Below are positions 43,109 to 51,120 of a DNA stretch of 64,000 nucleotides, piece after piece (within the stretch, counting starts at the first letter, position 1; the number at the start of each line of letters is the position of its first letter). The stretch comes from Vibrio sp. STUT-A11 (GTDB taxonomy: Bacteria > Pseudomonadota > Gammaproteobacteria > Enterobacterales > Vibrionaceae). The stretch covers positions 1,488,001 through 1,552,000 of the forward strand of contig NZ_AP026763.1 of the NCBI RefSeq assembly GCF_026000435.1. Direction: 5' to 3'. The position numbers and the translations under genes were made by a program. A model generated the notes under the pieces. That model saw only the letters and a list, made by a program, of their open reading frames with translations, was not told the DNA's origin and ran no database searches.

Positions 43109-45043
43109 TTAATTTTGTGCAGTAGCCTCAGTGGCAAATTTGCCCTTTTTTACAGCATGTGCTCGCCACATAATGAGGGTGATGGTCGAGATGGTTGCAC
43201 CAACCAGCGCAGCGCTAAACCAGATTGCTGCGGCAGTGAATGCGCCCAGACCAGCATCATGCAGTAGGAAGATTGAGAAAATACCTGCGCCTGGAGTTGA
43301 TAGACCGATACCAGCTGCACCTACCATTGCCCCTGTTACAACAGAGCCAAGAAGGAATGAGCCAATAACACGAATTGGATCTTCAATTGCCATTGGGATA
43401 GCACCTTCTGTGATGCCAGCAAGACCAAGCAACCACGTTGATTTACCCGTTTCGATTTCAAAGTCCTTGAATAAGCGAGGCGCAAGCAGAGTTGAAGCCG
43501 TTACTGTGAACGCCGATACCATTTTGACCGAACCAAAGATGGCATACGGACCGTAAACACCGTTCGCCATTGCACCCAGACAAAAAGCGTAAGCCGCCTT
43601 GTTTACGGGACCACCAAGGTCGAAAGATACGAACAAGCCAATCACCGCACCCAGAAGTAGGGCGTTCGTGCCAGACATACCGTTTAGCCAGTCAGTCAAA
43701 CCTTGGTTTAACCAAGCTACGGGTTTACCGATCACGAACAGCATGAGTGAGCCGGCAACCAAAGTACCAATAACAGGGTATAAGTAGAAAGTTAGGAAAC
43801 CATTGAATGCAGGGTTTAGACGTACATTTTCTTTTACCCAACGCATGACGTAACCTGCAATCAAACCACCGACAACGCCACCAAGGAAGCCAGAGCCGAT
43901 AAGGTTGGCTGCGATACCTGCTGCAAAGCCAGGTCCAAGTGCTGGTTTATCTGCCAATGAGTAAGCCGTGTAAGCTGCCAGTACAGGCACCATCAATGTG
44001 CCTAGTAGACCGCCACCTAGCTTGCGGTACATCCACAACCAAGAGCCTTCTTCAGCATACAAATCTTGTAGGTTGAACATTTGCGCTAATAGTACGGCAA
44101 CAGCAAGCACGGTACCGCCTGCAACGATTAGAGGAACCGCGTAAGAGATACCTGATAGCAACGCTTGTTTCAATTCCGTTTTAAGCGGTAGCTTTTTCGG
44201 TTTATCGTCTGTTGCAATCGCTGCGCCAGCAGTTCGGCCTGCTTTACCCGCTTCTACTGCTTCGTTAAGAATGCGTTCAGAGTGTTTGATTGGCTCTGCT
44301 ACAGGTACTTCAACGCGAGGAATGCCTTCAAAGCGCTCTAACTCTTTGATCGCTACTTCTGCCGCGAAAACGACCGCTGTTGCACTGTTGAGCTGTTCGG
44401 CAGTCAGACGATCTTCGATGCCGTTTGCGCCTTGTTTTTCAACGTGAACGTTATAACCGAGCTTCTTACCTGTCTTTTCAAGGTACTCTGCTGCCATGTA
44501 GGTGTGAGCTATACCCGCTGGGCAAGCTGTGACACAAACGATTGTTGGCGCATTTGTATCTAATTCGCTGTCCTTATCTTCTGGTTCGCCTTGTCCGTCA
44601 AGTAATGAAATAATTTGTTCTACATTTGTAGCATTTAGCACAGCTTCACGCACGTCATCATCAACTAGGGTTGTGGTCAGTTCGGTCAGCAAGTGCATGT
44701 GCGTTGAACCTGCTTCTGCATTTGGAATAGCAATCAGAAAGATCAGATTTACGTCTTCGTCTTCATCTAGACCTTGCCACTTTAAGTCTTCTTTTAGTGT
44801 GGCTACGGCAAATGCTGCTTCTTTTACTGCATCCGTCTTACCGTGTGGCACTGCTAAACCTTCACCTAGTGCCGTCGGTCCTTGCTCCTCACGAGCAAAC
44901 ACCGCTTGTAGGTATTCTTCCTTGTTATGCAGTTTGCCTTGCTGGTTTAACTGCTCGGCAAGTGCACGAATCGCTGCGTCACGACTTTCGAACGTCGTTT
45001 GTAAGTTTATCAGCGATGGGTTTGTAAGAGAGGTTAATTTCAT
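43109..45043 (-). CDS. mngA: PTS transporter EIIABC for 2-O-alpha-mannosyl-D-glycerate
   Basis: Membrane sugar phosphotransferase permease of about 644 residues with fused domains. EIIA covers residues 1-150 (phospho-histidine in LAVPHGKT, H67). EIIB covers about 165-270 (phospho-cysteine in VTACPAGIAHT, C174). EIIC covers about 295-640 (GISYAVPLIVAGG, DLGGPVNKAAYAF, ITEGAIPMAIEDP). Domain order and length fit the fructose-family MngA. The ATG at 45043 is preferred because the EIIA domain starts there; the in-frame upstream codon overlaps the operator-like palindrome. It takes up and phosphorylates mannosylglycerate, feeding the mannosidase downstream. Confidence 0.92.
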   Translation of the reverse strand: MKLTSLTNPSLINLQTTFESRDAAIRALAEQLNQQGKLHNKEEYLQAVFAREEQGPTALGEGLAVPHGKTDAVKEAAFAVATLKEDLKWQGLDEDEDVNLIFLIAIPNAEAGSTHMHLLTELTTTLVDDDVREAVLNATNVEQIISLLDGQGEPEDKDSELDTNAPTIVCVTACPAGIAHTYMAAEYLEKTGKKLGYNVHVEKQGANGIEDRLTAEQLNSATAVVFAAEVAIKELERFEGIPRVEVPVAEPIKHSERILNEAVEAGKAGRTAGAAIATDDKPKKLPLKTELKQALLSGISYAVPLIVAGGTVLAVAVLLAQMFNLQDLYAEEGSWLWMYRKLGGGLLGTLMVPVLAAYTAYSLADKPALGPGFAAGIAANLIGSGFLGGVVGGLIAGYVMRWVKENVRLNPAFNGFLTFYLYPVIGTLVAGSLMLFVIGKPVAWLNQGLTDWLNGMSGTNALLLGAVIGLFVSFDLGGPVNKAAYAFCLGAMANGVYGPYAIFGSVKMVSAFTVTASTLLAPRLFKDFEIETGKSTWLLGLAGITEGAIPMAIEDPIRVIGSFLLGSVVTGAMVGAAGIGLSTPGAGIFSIFLLHDAGLGAFTAAAIWFSAALVGATISTITLIMWRAHAVKKGKFATEATAQN

Positions 45044-45070
45044 AACGTTTGTCCCATTGTCACATTCGAC

Positions 45071-45090
45071 ATTGTTGAACATTCAACAAT
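45071..45090. promoter_or_regulatory. Palindromic operator upstream of mngA
   Basis: ATTGTTGAA and TTCAACAAT are perfect arms around CA, 28 bp before the mngA start. It is the best candidate for the MngR site. A CRP-like CGTGATCATGATCGCG (45124-45139) lies about 35 bp further upstream in the divergent mngA/mngR control region. Confidence 0.55.
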
Positions 45091-45343
45091 AGCTATAATA
45101 ATACATCTTAAGTACAAATGATCCGTGATCATGATCGCGTTTAAGTTATAATATGTATTATTGTTGTATTGTTTGTTGTTCTGTTATGCGAACAAATACT
45201 TGTCATATTGACCTGATTTCGTATTATATGGGTCGTAAACCAAATCTTTTTGCAATGATAGTTCATCCTAATGTAACTGGTTTAGAGTTATCTCAAACAA
45301 GCTTATTCGAACCGTTATTTGTATTGTTTTTAAAGAGGTAAAT

Positions 45344-46063
45344 ATGGCCAGACTGCCAATGTATCGTCAGATAGTGAATGCAATTCGTGAGAAGATCATT
45401 AAGGGCGAATACAAAGTAGGAACGGCACTTCCTACCGAAGCCCAACTGCGAGAATCTTTTTCTTGCAGTCGAGTAACGGTTCGCCAAGCATTAAAGTTAC
45501 TGATAGAGAATGGTGAATTGGAAAGTGTGCAGGGCAGTGGAACCTATGTAAAAGAAAACAAGATTAACTACGATATTTATCAGCAGAGCAGTTTTGCGGA
45601 AAAGTGGGCGCATTTAAATGTGATGACGCACAGTGATGTTTTAGCGTTTGAAATCACAAAAGCTTCACTTGCCATGGCGGACTTGTTGGATATTGGTGAA
45701 GGCGATAAAATCTTTTACGTGAAACGTGTTCGTTATTTGGATGACAAGCCAATCACTGTTGAAGAAACGTGGTTACCGACGGACATGTTCCCTGATCTGA
45801 CCTATCAAGTGATGCAAGGCTCTAAATACCACTTTATCGAGAAAGAAAAGGGGATGGTGATTGACCGCAGTGAGCAGGAAATTATTCCAATTTTGCCTCC
45901 GCAAGAAATTGCTGAGCTTCTGGACATCGACCCTGCTCAACCGATCATCGAAAAACGCACTCGTGGTTTCTTACAAGGTGACGTGGTGTTTGAATACAGT
46001 CGCAATTACTTCAAATCGACCGACTACAAATTTACGTTGGTTGCCAAACGACACCGGTCATAA
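45344..46063 (+). CDS. mngR: GntR/HutC-family regulator of mannosylglycerate genes
   Basis: Regulator of 239 residues. The winged helix is at residues about 5-70 (YRQIVNAIREKIIKGEY, LPTEAQLRESFSCSRVTVRQALKLLIENGELE). A UTRA ligand domain covers about 90-235 (DKIFYVKRVRYLDDKPITVEETWLP, then EIAELLDIDPAQPIIEKRTRG). An AGAGG ribosome-binding site supports the ATG. It is divergent from mngA, as in E. coli, where MngR represses mngAB. The symbol rests on context as much as on sequence. Confidence 0.88.
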   Translation: MARLPMYRQIVNAIREKIIKGEYKVGTALPTEAQLRESFSCSRVTVRQALKLLIENGELESVQGSGTYVKENKINYDIYQQSSFAEKWAHLNVMTHSDVLAFEITKASLAMADLLDIGEGDKIFYVKRVRYLDDKPITVEETWLPTDMFPDLTYQVMQGSKYHFIEKEKGMVIDRSEQEIIPILPPQEIAELLDIDPAQPIIEKRTRGFLQGDVVFEYSRNYFKSTDYKFTLVAKRHRS

Positions 46064-46229
46064 CAAGTGCGGCTCGAAGAGCTTGAATCGACAGTGGTAA
46101 ATGAATCGTTGTGATGATCTGTACCATTAAAACTGGGCACCGAATTAAGCGACTTCCCATACCTGTAGTTATTCATGAATCGCTAATTTAGAAAAGTCGC
46201 TGGCAAACTTTTGTCCAAAGAGAGTTTAA

Positions 46230-46253
46230 ACAGCTTTCTTGCACGAAAGCTGT
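46230..46253. terminator. Hairpin between mngR and the next, convergent gene
   Basis: ACAGCTTTC/GAAAGCTGT, a perfect 9-bp stem with a 6-nt loop, followed by ATCTCTAGTTTT. It may end the mngR transcript. The surrounding 46064-46293 also has an AGCGACTT/AAGTCGCT inverted pair but no gene. Confidence 0.5.
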
Positions 46254-46293
46254 ATCTCTAGTTTTAATGCGATGTTTGAGGCGTTCAAGGAAC

Positions 46294-47067
46294 CTAATTT
46301 GGTATTGTGGTGTTACGTGTGTTTCTCTCAATCAGGGTTTTAAAATCAAGAATTTTTCTCTGATTTCTGAGCTTAGTCATGGCTTGAGCGTCATCCACCA
46401 CACAAATCCCAGCGGCGGTGTTTTGACAAAATTTCGAAGCGAGGCAGCGCACCTCTATGACGGCGGCTTTATCGCGACGGTGCGCTTGTAAAGTCAGGAG
46501 CGATTTCGATTCGTCATATTCAATAAACTCGTAGTCGCGGAACAGTAAAGCAAAACTCACCGCCGCTGCTTCGACGTCTGTAGCGGGAACGGTGGCGTAA
46601 TGGCTTCGGGTGATAGGCACGGAGCGAATCGAGAAATCCTCATTGAGCAACACCGATAAGTTTGGATGCATGTCAGCAATATGGCCTTGAATGTAGTCTC
46701 TGCGTATATCTTGATAAAATTTCTGGTATTGGAAGTACGAGAGCGTAATGCTGTGGTTAATATCCCATTTGTTATCTCGCAGTAAATCGCTAAAACAATA
46801 ATCATCAATCTTCAACAGTTGCTTGAAGTTGTCAAAACCACCCAACGTCTGTTGGATTTGTATTTGGCTCACCCCACGTTCGAGCAGGTCAGTTTCATTG
46901 AGATACGGTTCAGTGCGTAATATCGTGGTGACCAGTTCAATTAGACCGATGTCCACGGCACTGATGCCTTGCATCAGAAGCGGTGCAAAGTAGTCTGAGT
47001 GGGAGTAAGCCAGACCGTCATCGAGTGCAGAAATGACGCTGAGGCGTATTGGGTTAGTCATCATCAT
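46294..47067 (-). CDS. Unknown protein of the integrase cluster
   Basis: Protein of 257 residues, not recognised. TAGGAG upstream supports the ATG at 47067 (MMMTNPIRLSVISALDD). The sequence is soluble and mixed alpha/beta, with an ISAVDIGLIELVTTILR helix, an RDNKWDINHSITLSYFQYQKFYQDIRRDY segment and a basic C-terminus (LRNQRKILDFKTLIERNTRN). It starts 14 bp after the stop of the recombinase-like gene, so the two are co-transcribed. A role in mobility of the segment is possible only by association. Confidence 0.7.
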   Translation of the reverse strand: MMMTNPIRLSVISALDDGLAYSHSDYFAPLLMQGISAVDIGLIELVTTILRTEPYLNETDLLERGVSQIQIQQTLGGFDNFKQLLKIDDYCFSDLLRDNKWDINHSITLSYFQYQKFYQDIRRDYIQGHIADMHPNLSVLLNEDFSIRSVPITRSHYATVPATDVEAAAVSFALLFRDYEFIEYDESKSLLTLQAHRRDKAAVIEVRCLASKFCQNTAAGICVVDDAQAMTKLRNQRKILDFKTLIERNTRNTTIPN

Positions 47068-47081
47068 GGTTAAACTCCTAA

Positions 47082-47924
47082 TTAAGAGAAAAGGGGACGT
47101 GTCAGTATTGGGGTAGTGTAATAGCCTCGATAGGTCAGCCAGCGGAAGTAAAAACGAATGGCGTCGATACGCTGTTTTTGCTCTTTGTAGCATATGATCG
47201 ATTGGCAGAGTGCCTTGCGATATTGGCGAATGTCTCGCGTCTGTATGTATAACCTTCCATTGCTGTTGGAGTGGTTGCCATCAACGAAGCGTAAAAACTG
47301 ATGAAGGTAGTCTGCAATCTGATTGAGCCTGAATCGAGACATCCCTGAATGCTCGCGCTCTTCCATCAATTCATTTAACCAGTTGAAGTATGGAAAACGA
47401 ATGTCCTCTTCTGCAATGCTCAAGTCGAGAGGGGGCAAAGTTGGGAAATCGTCTGTTGACGGTTTGTGTTTGTAAGCACGAATCACAGGAAAATGTTTAG
47501 CCATTAAATGGATTTGCACTAATAATTGCTGACTCAATGACAGAGAGTCGGGAAGGTCATGGGGGATGTTTTGGAAAAAGCATTTAGCTTGTAAGAACAC
47601 TGCTTTCGCTCTGCTTATTGCATGTTGCGGTTCATCTGTTTTCAGTGCCACAAAATAATGAGACCTAGTGTGGCCTGAGATTCTTAAGGATAATGGCGGA
47701 GTGATTTTGACTTGATAAATGCCATGCTGATTGGTGGAGATATGATGGGCGCGAAGCTGGTGGTGTTGTTTTATTCCGATGTTTTCATTTTGATGAGTCA
47801 CGGTTTGGCGTCCCTTTCGACGTAAACGGTGCAGTGTTTGCATTTCACCAAAGCGTGGATGTTCGCTGATGGGTTTCACTTCTAATTGGCTTAAGTGAGT
47901 TTGATGTAAGTGTGAATGCGACAT
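47082..47924 (-). CDS. Recombinase-like protein lacking a catalytic domain
   Basis: Protein of 280 residues. The middle (YQVKITPPLSLRISGHTRSHYFVALKT) resembles the N-terminal beta-sheet of tyrosine recombinases. Residues about 170-270 resemble the SAM-like core-binding domain (LNQIADYLHQFLRFVDGN, then DIRQYRKALCQ and YKEQKQRIDAIRFYFRWLTYRGY). The R-H-R-Y catalytic half is absent: the frame ends at PLFS. It could be a truncated integrase or a dedicated DNA-binding accessory. It lies 142 bp after the complete integrase gene on the same strand. Confidence in the domain reading is moderate. Confidence 0.6.
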   Translation of the reverse strand: MSHSHLHQTHLSQLEVKPISEHPRFGEMQTLHRLRRKGRQTVTHQNENIGIKQHHQLRAHHISTNQHGIYQVKITPPLSLRISGHTRSHYFVALKTDEPQHAISRAKAVFLQAKCFFQNIPHDLPDSLSLSQQLLVQIHLMAKHFPVIRAYKHKPSTDDFPTLPPLDLSIAEEDIRFPYFNWLNELMEEREHSGMSRFRLNQIADYLHQFLRFVDGNHSNSNGRLYIQTRDIRQYRKALCQSIICYKEQKQRIDAIRFYFRWLTYRGYYTTPILTRPLFS

Positions 47925-48066
47925 GAAGACTATCCTTCTTAGCTGAATTTAGGGTGCAGAAAGCTGCACCCTAAACTGGTTGAGGGTGTCATAAGTGACG
48001 GTGAGTTAATTAGTTGGAGCTAAGCCGTTTAGGCTCAGCAGTAATACCTCAGGTAGAGGTGGGGTA

Positions 48067-49416
48067 TCACGCGCTCCGTCTACACTCGGTACGGTACTGT
48101 CCTGCAATGGAATAGTATTTACCTGTCGATTCGACGATATATTCACTCCAGTACTGATGAATCTCATATCGCTCATTGAGATACAACGCACTGTTGTATG
48201 AGGCACGAGTAGAATTTGCATCCAAATGAGCAAGACACATTTCGATGGCATCTACTTTGAAGTTAGTGCTCTCGTTGAGGTAGGTGCTTGCGATGCCTCG
48301 GAACCCATGGCTGACTAAGCGTCCTTTTAACGTGGTGAGATTTAATGATGAATTCACTGCATATGGACTAATGTGTGGAAATTTAGTGTTCTGTTTATCA
48401 GACGGAAATACATGCGCCTGGTCCCCTGAAATAGGCCTCATAAACGCCAATAAGCCAAGCGTGTATTCGTTCAGGGGAACGAGATGCTCACGCCCACCTT
48501 TAGTGTAAAACTTAGGCACCGTCCAAAGCTTCAACTTAAAGTCAATGTCACACCATCGCATCGCGGCGAGTTCAAACGCACGTGTCATCGTGTGCAGTTG
48601 CATTTCAAACGCGCAGCGAGTGACTAATTTCATATTGTGGTTTGACATGGTAGCCATTACCTCTGCTAACTCATTGGGAGGGACAGCAGGCATATGCGTT
48701 ACTTTTGGTTTAACAAACTCATGTTTGATATATGCTAAGCAGTTACTCTTGATGTAGTTTCTATTAAGAGCAAAATACATGACTTGATTAACAAAAGTAC
48801 AAGCGCGTTTTACGTTTTCTAGTTGTCCTTTTGCTTGAAGTGGTTTGATGACTTCAATTACGGCGGTTGTGGTAATAAAGCTCAGGGGTATGTGGCCTAG
48901 CTTTGGGTATAAATGACGCTTCAAGAACAAGCGCTTTCGATGACTTGTTCTCACCTTATTCATAATGCGCTTGATTTCTTCTTCACCAAAATCTGTACCA
49001 TTAATTTCGGCTTCCTTTTGAGCTTCTTCAAGTAACTTTTTACGAGTAGTCGTTTCTTTTCCTTCGTCTCGTTCAAGCATAAGCTCGGCAACCGACTCAA
49101 AGGTAAGCTCACTGACAATGGCACCGTCAAGTTTTTGCTTATCACGATAGATTTTCGGGTCAATGTTATTTGCCATCTGTTCACGAAGCTTTTCTGCTAT
49201 TTTTCGGACTTCGGCGAGTGCTAGGCTAGGGTATGAACCAAGCCCGATTTTTTTACGTTTTTTTGTGTTAGATTCTGTGTAGATAAATAACCAGTTTTTA
49301 GAGCCATTATTACGTATTCTTAAGTAAAGGTTTCCACCATCCGATAGCGTGTATTCTTTATCAGTTGGCTCTGCATTTTTAATTTGTGTGTCTGATAATT
49401 TAAAGATAGCAGCCAT
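48067..49416 (-). CDS. P4-type tyrosine integrase
   Basis: Site-specific recombinase of 449 residues. The arm-binding domain (DUF4102 type) is at residues 5-95 (LSDGGNLYLRIRNNGSKNW, KIGLGSYPSLALAEVR). A charged insertion follows at about 118-155, then the core-binding domain, then the catalytic domain with R279 (TMTRAFELAAMRW), H370 and R373 (HGFRG), H397 (LAHLD) and Y407 (ASYNSALYL). A strong GGAGGG site 8 bp before the ATG at 49416 sets the start. Such integrases usually mark islands inserted at tRNA genes, but no tRNA is visible. It lacks the extra domain of integron integrases, so it is not IntI. Confidence 0.92.
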   Translation of the reverse strand: MAAIFKLSDTQIKNAEPTDKEYTLSDGGNLYLRIRNNGSKNWLFIYTESNTKKRKKIGLGSYPSLALAEVRKIAEKLREQMANNIDPKIYRDKQKLDGAIVSELTFESVAELMLERDEGKETTTRKKLLEEAQKEAEINGTDFGEEEIKRIMNKVRTSHRKRLFLKRHLYPKLGHIPLSFITTTAVIEVIKPLQAKGQLENVKRACTFVNQVMYFALNRNYIKSNCLAYIKHEFVKPKVTHMPAVPPNELAEVMATMSNHNMKLVTRCAFEMQLHTMTRAFELAAMRWCDIDFKLKLWTVPKFYTKGGREHLVPLNEYTLGLLAFMRPISGDQAHVFPSDKQNTKFPHISPYAVNSSLNLTTLKGRLVSHGFRGIASTYLNESTNFKVDAIEMCLAHLDANSTRASYNSALYLNERYEIHQYWSEYIVESTGKYYSIAGQYRTECRRSA

Positions 49417-49605
49417 GCTGTTACCCTCCTTTATTTGTGTATGTCCCCTGAACTTATCAATCGGTTTAGGGGTACGCAAGGGGGTACTAGAGCTGTGAGA
49501 TGTAGTGAGAAATAATGATTGTTAAAGAGTGTTATTCTATTTTAAATCAAGTGGTTAGGTGGTTATGTGAGAGTTGCTGAGACCTAGTGATTCGTGTTTG
49601 GAGAT

Positions 49606-49719
49606 TCTCAAGAGGGATTCGCAACGCGTGGCATTTTTACTGTGCGTTGAATTTAGTGATTAAGGTGGTTTGCGGCGGCTTCGGTATTGCGTTGCTCACC
49701 CCTTAGCAGGGCGTTAGCA
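49606..49719 (+). repeat. attC site 0, truncated on its left
   Basis: The body (CAACGCGTGGCATTTTTAC, a TTTAGTGATTAAGGTGG core and a TTGCTCACCCCTTAGCAGGG arm) ends in the right core GTTAGCA at 49713-49719. The left core TAACAA is missing: GGAGATTCTC is found instead. This is the left limit of the cassette array. Sequence 49480-49605 shows no gene. Confidence 0.75.
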
Positions 49720-49734
49720 CTATTAGGAGTAACG

Positions 49735-50388
49735 TTGAACGTTCAGAATATCAAAAAGAATCAGAATGGTAAGTTTGTCGCTGATGTCCACTATGACAGT
49801 GGAGAATACTATTTCACGACTCAAGAATTTGAGACTTATGAACTTGCCGAAAACTGGATTTCAACTTGGTCAGATTGGGCTAATCAGGTGTGCCTTGGCA
49901 CGATTGATAGTATTTACTACATAATTCAAGTCCCTGACACATGGGCTGGACCACATGAAAATGCCCATCCATTCCAAGGACTGTTCGTCAAAATCGGGCG
50001 CTCGAAAAATGTATTGACGCGATTGAGAAACTTACAAACCGGTACTTTTGGTCAGTTAGTAATTGGTGCGCTTGAGCCTGGTGGCTCCAAGCGAGAAACG
50101 GAATTACATAAAAAGTTTGCAAGGTTACGACGCCAAGGTGAATGGTTTTCTTGTAACCAAGAGCTATGTGATCATATTTTTAATACTTGGTATCGAAACA
50201 AAATGTTGCCACCTGAGCATCAACACGAAATGCTTAGGTTGGCGGAGCGTATTAACGCATATAAGCACGTTAAGAAGTTACTCGGCAAAACTCCTGACAC
50301 GATTAATCCATCACTTGATGAGGATTGGCATGGGGTAACGTTTGTAGATTTGGTCTATAGCTCATTAGCAAAACCAAACAAGAAATAG
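49735..50388 (+). CDS. Cassette gene: GIY-YIG/MUG113-like protein
   Basis: Protein of 217 residues starting at a TTG at 49735, chosen because TAGGAG lies 7 bp before it and because an upstream ATG falls inside attC. The segment from about residue 60 (YYIIQVPDTW) through GLFVKIGRSKNVLTRLRNLQTG to RETELHKKFARLRRQGEWF is the pattern of the T5orf172/MUG113 branch of GIY-YIG-fold nucleases, with the conserved arginine and glutamate (about R98 and E123). The N-terminal 45 residues look like a DNA-binding or beta-sheet extension (TTQEFETYELAENWISTW). Nuclease activity is predicted, not certain. Confidence 0.75.
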   Translation: MNVQNIKKNQNGKFVADVHYDSGEYYFTTQEFETYELAENWISTWSDWANQVCLGTIDSIYYIIQVPDTWAGPHENAHPFQGLFVKIGRSKNVLTRLRNLQTGTFGQLVIGALEPGGSKRETELHKKFARLRRQGEWFSCNQELCDHIFNTWYRNKMLPPEHQHEMLRLAERINAYKHVKKLLGKTPDTINPSLDEDWHGVTFVDLVYSSLAKPNKK

Positions 50389-50517
50389 TGCTAACAAACA
50401 ATTTAAGAGGGATTCCCAACGCTTGGCATTTTTGCTTCTACTTCAAATTTAGTGGTTACGGTACAATGCTTTAGGTTGGGTGGTAGCGTTGCTCACCCCT
50501 TAATTGGGCGTTAGTTT
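50389..50517 (+). repeat. attC site 1
   Basis: Left core GCTAACAAA directly after the GIY-YIG stop, right core GTTAGTT. The 129-bp body has the CCAACGCTTGGC and GTTGCTCACCCCTTAATTGGGC arms. Nearly identical to attC 11 (59196-59323). Confidence 0.88.
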
Positions 50518-51000
50518 GCAAGAGGAAAAACGCAGTTATATCGCAAGATCTAGTGGTTAAAGCTCAAAGTCGAAATTGTTGTATCGGTGTTCAATTTCAG
50601 TGTTAACTAGCGTGGTGAAAATTCAAAATTGGCATCGTTTCAACGTTTGACCTGTTCTTTGGTGCGGCGACTTTTGGGTTAACTGAGTTGAACTTTTTTG
50701 CTGAAACTCTGCTCGTTGAGTTTGTTGGTACAAAAGCCGATCATTTCGCTGAAATGACGTTTTCTCTGGTGTGGTAAGTTCACGTGGTTTCAGTGACTTT
50801 GTGGAAAGTCCGCATTGTGAGATTGGTTTTCCAAAAGCGCTTTTTGGTGTTGTTAGTCCGTTTTCTACGGCGTTGTTTGTTCCAAGTGGTTTCATTGAGC
50901 AGCCGCTTTGAGACTACGCCTGACTTAAGTGCATCAAAACACATGAAGTGTATTGTTTGCAAAGTTTAAAATAACGTAAAATCAACGCTTTGGGTTTGCA
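50518..51000. other. Cassette without a convincing gene (family B)
   Basis: Frames on both strands are short and lack ribosome-binding sites. The 3' part (about 50815-50935) matches the cassette at 59324-59676 at DNA level, sharing TTTTTGGTGTTGT, TTCTACGGC and GTTCCAAGTGGTTTCA blocks. The translated pattern LFGVVS-x-FSTAL-x-VPSGF is shared but both copies contain stops or no start. Best read as an ORF-less or decayed cassette. Confidence 0.6.
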
Positions 51001-51120
51001 AACTAACAAGCTGCTCAAGAGGGATTCGCAACGCGTGGCATTTTCACTATGCGTTGAATTTAGTGATTAAGGCGGTGTGCAGAGGCTTCGGTATTGCGTT
51101 GCTCACCCCTTAGCAGGGCG
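51001..51120 (+). repeat. attC site 2, right core split by IS copy 1
   Basis: Left core AACTAACAAG at 51001-51010 and a normal body ending TTAGCAGGGCG at 51120, where the IS begins. The right core GTTATAA resumes at 52463-52469 on the other side. The left attC therefore lacks its recombination point. Confidence 0.85.

Noticed and set aside
43131..43556. Plus-strand frames opposite the PTS and mannosidase genes
   Set aside because: They follow the codon pattern of the strong reverse-strand genes and have no domains of their own.
48067..49416. Integrase gene as the integron integrase IntI
   Set aside because: It has an arm-binding N-terminal domain and P4-type catalytic motifs, lacks the IntI-specific extra segment, and no attI lies beside it.
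50623..50895. Reverse-strand 90-codon frame in a cassette
   Set aside because: Cassette genes here point to the + strand; the frame has no ribosome-binding site and its homologue at 59488-59679 keeps only part of it.
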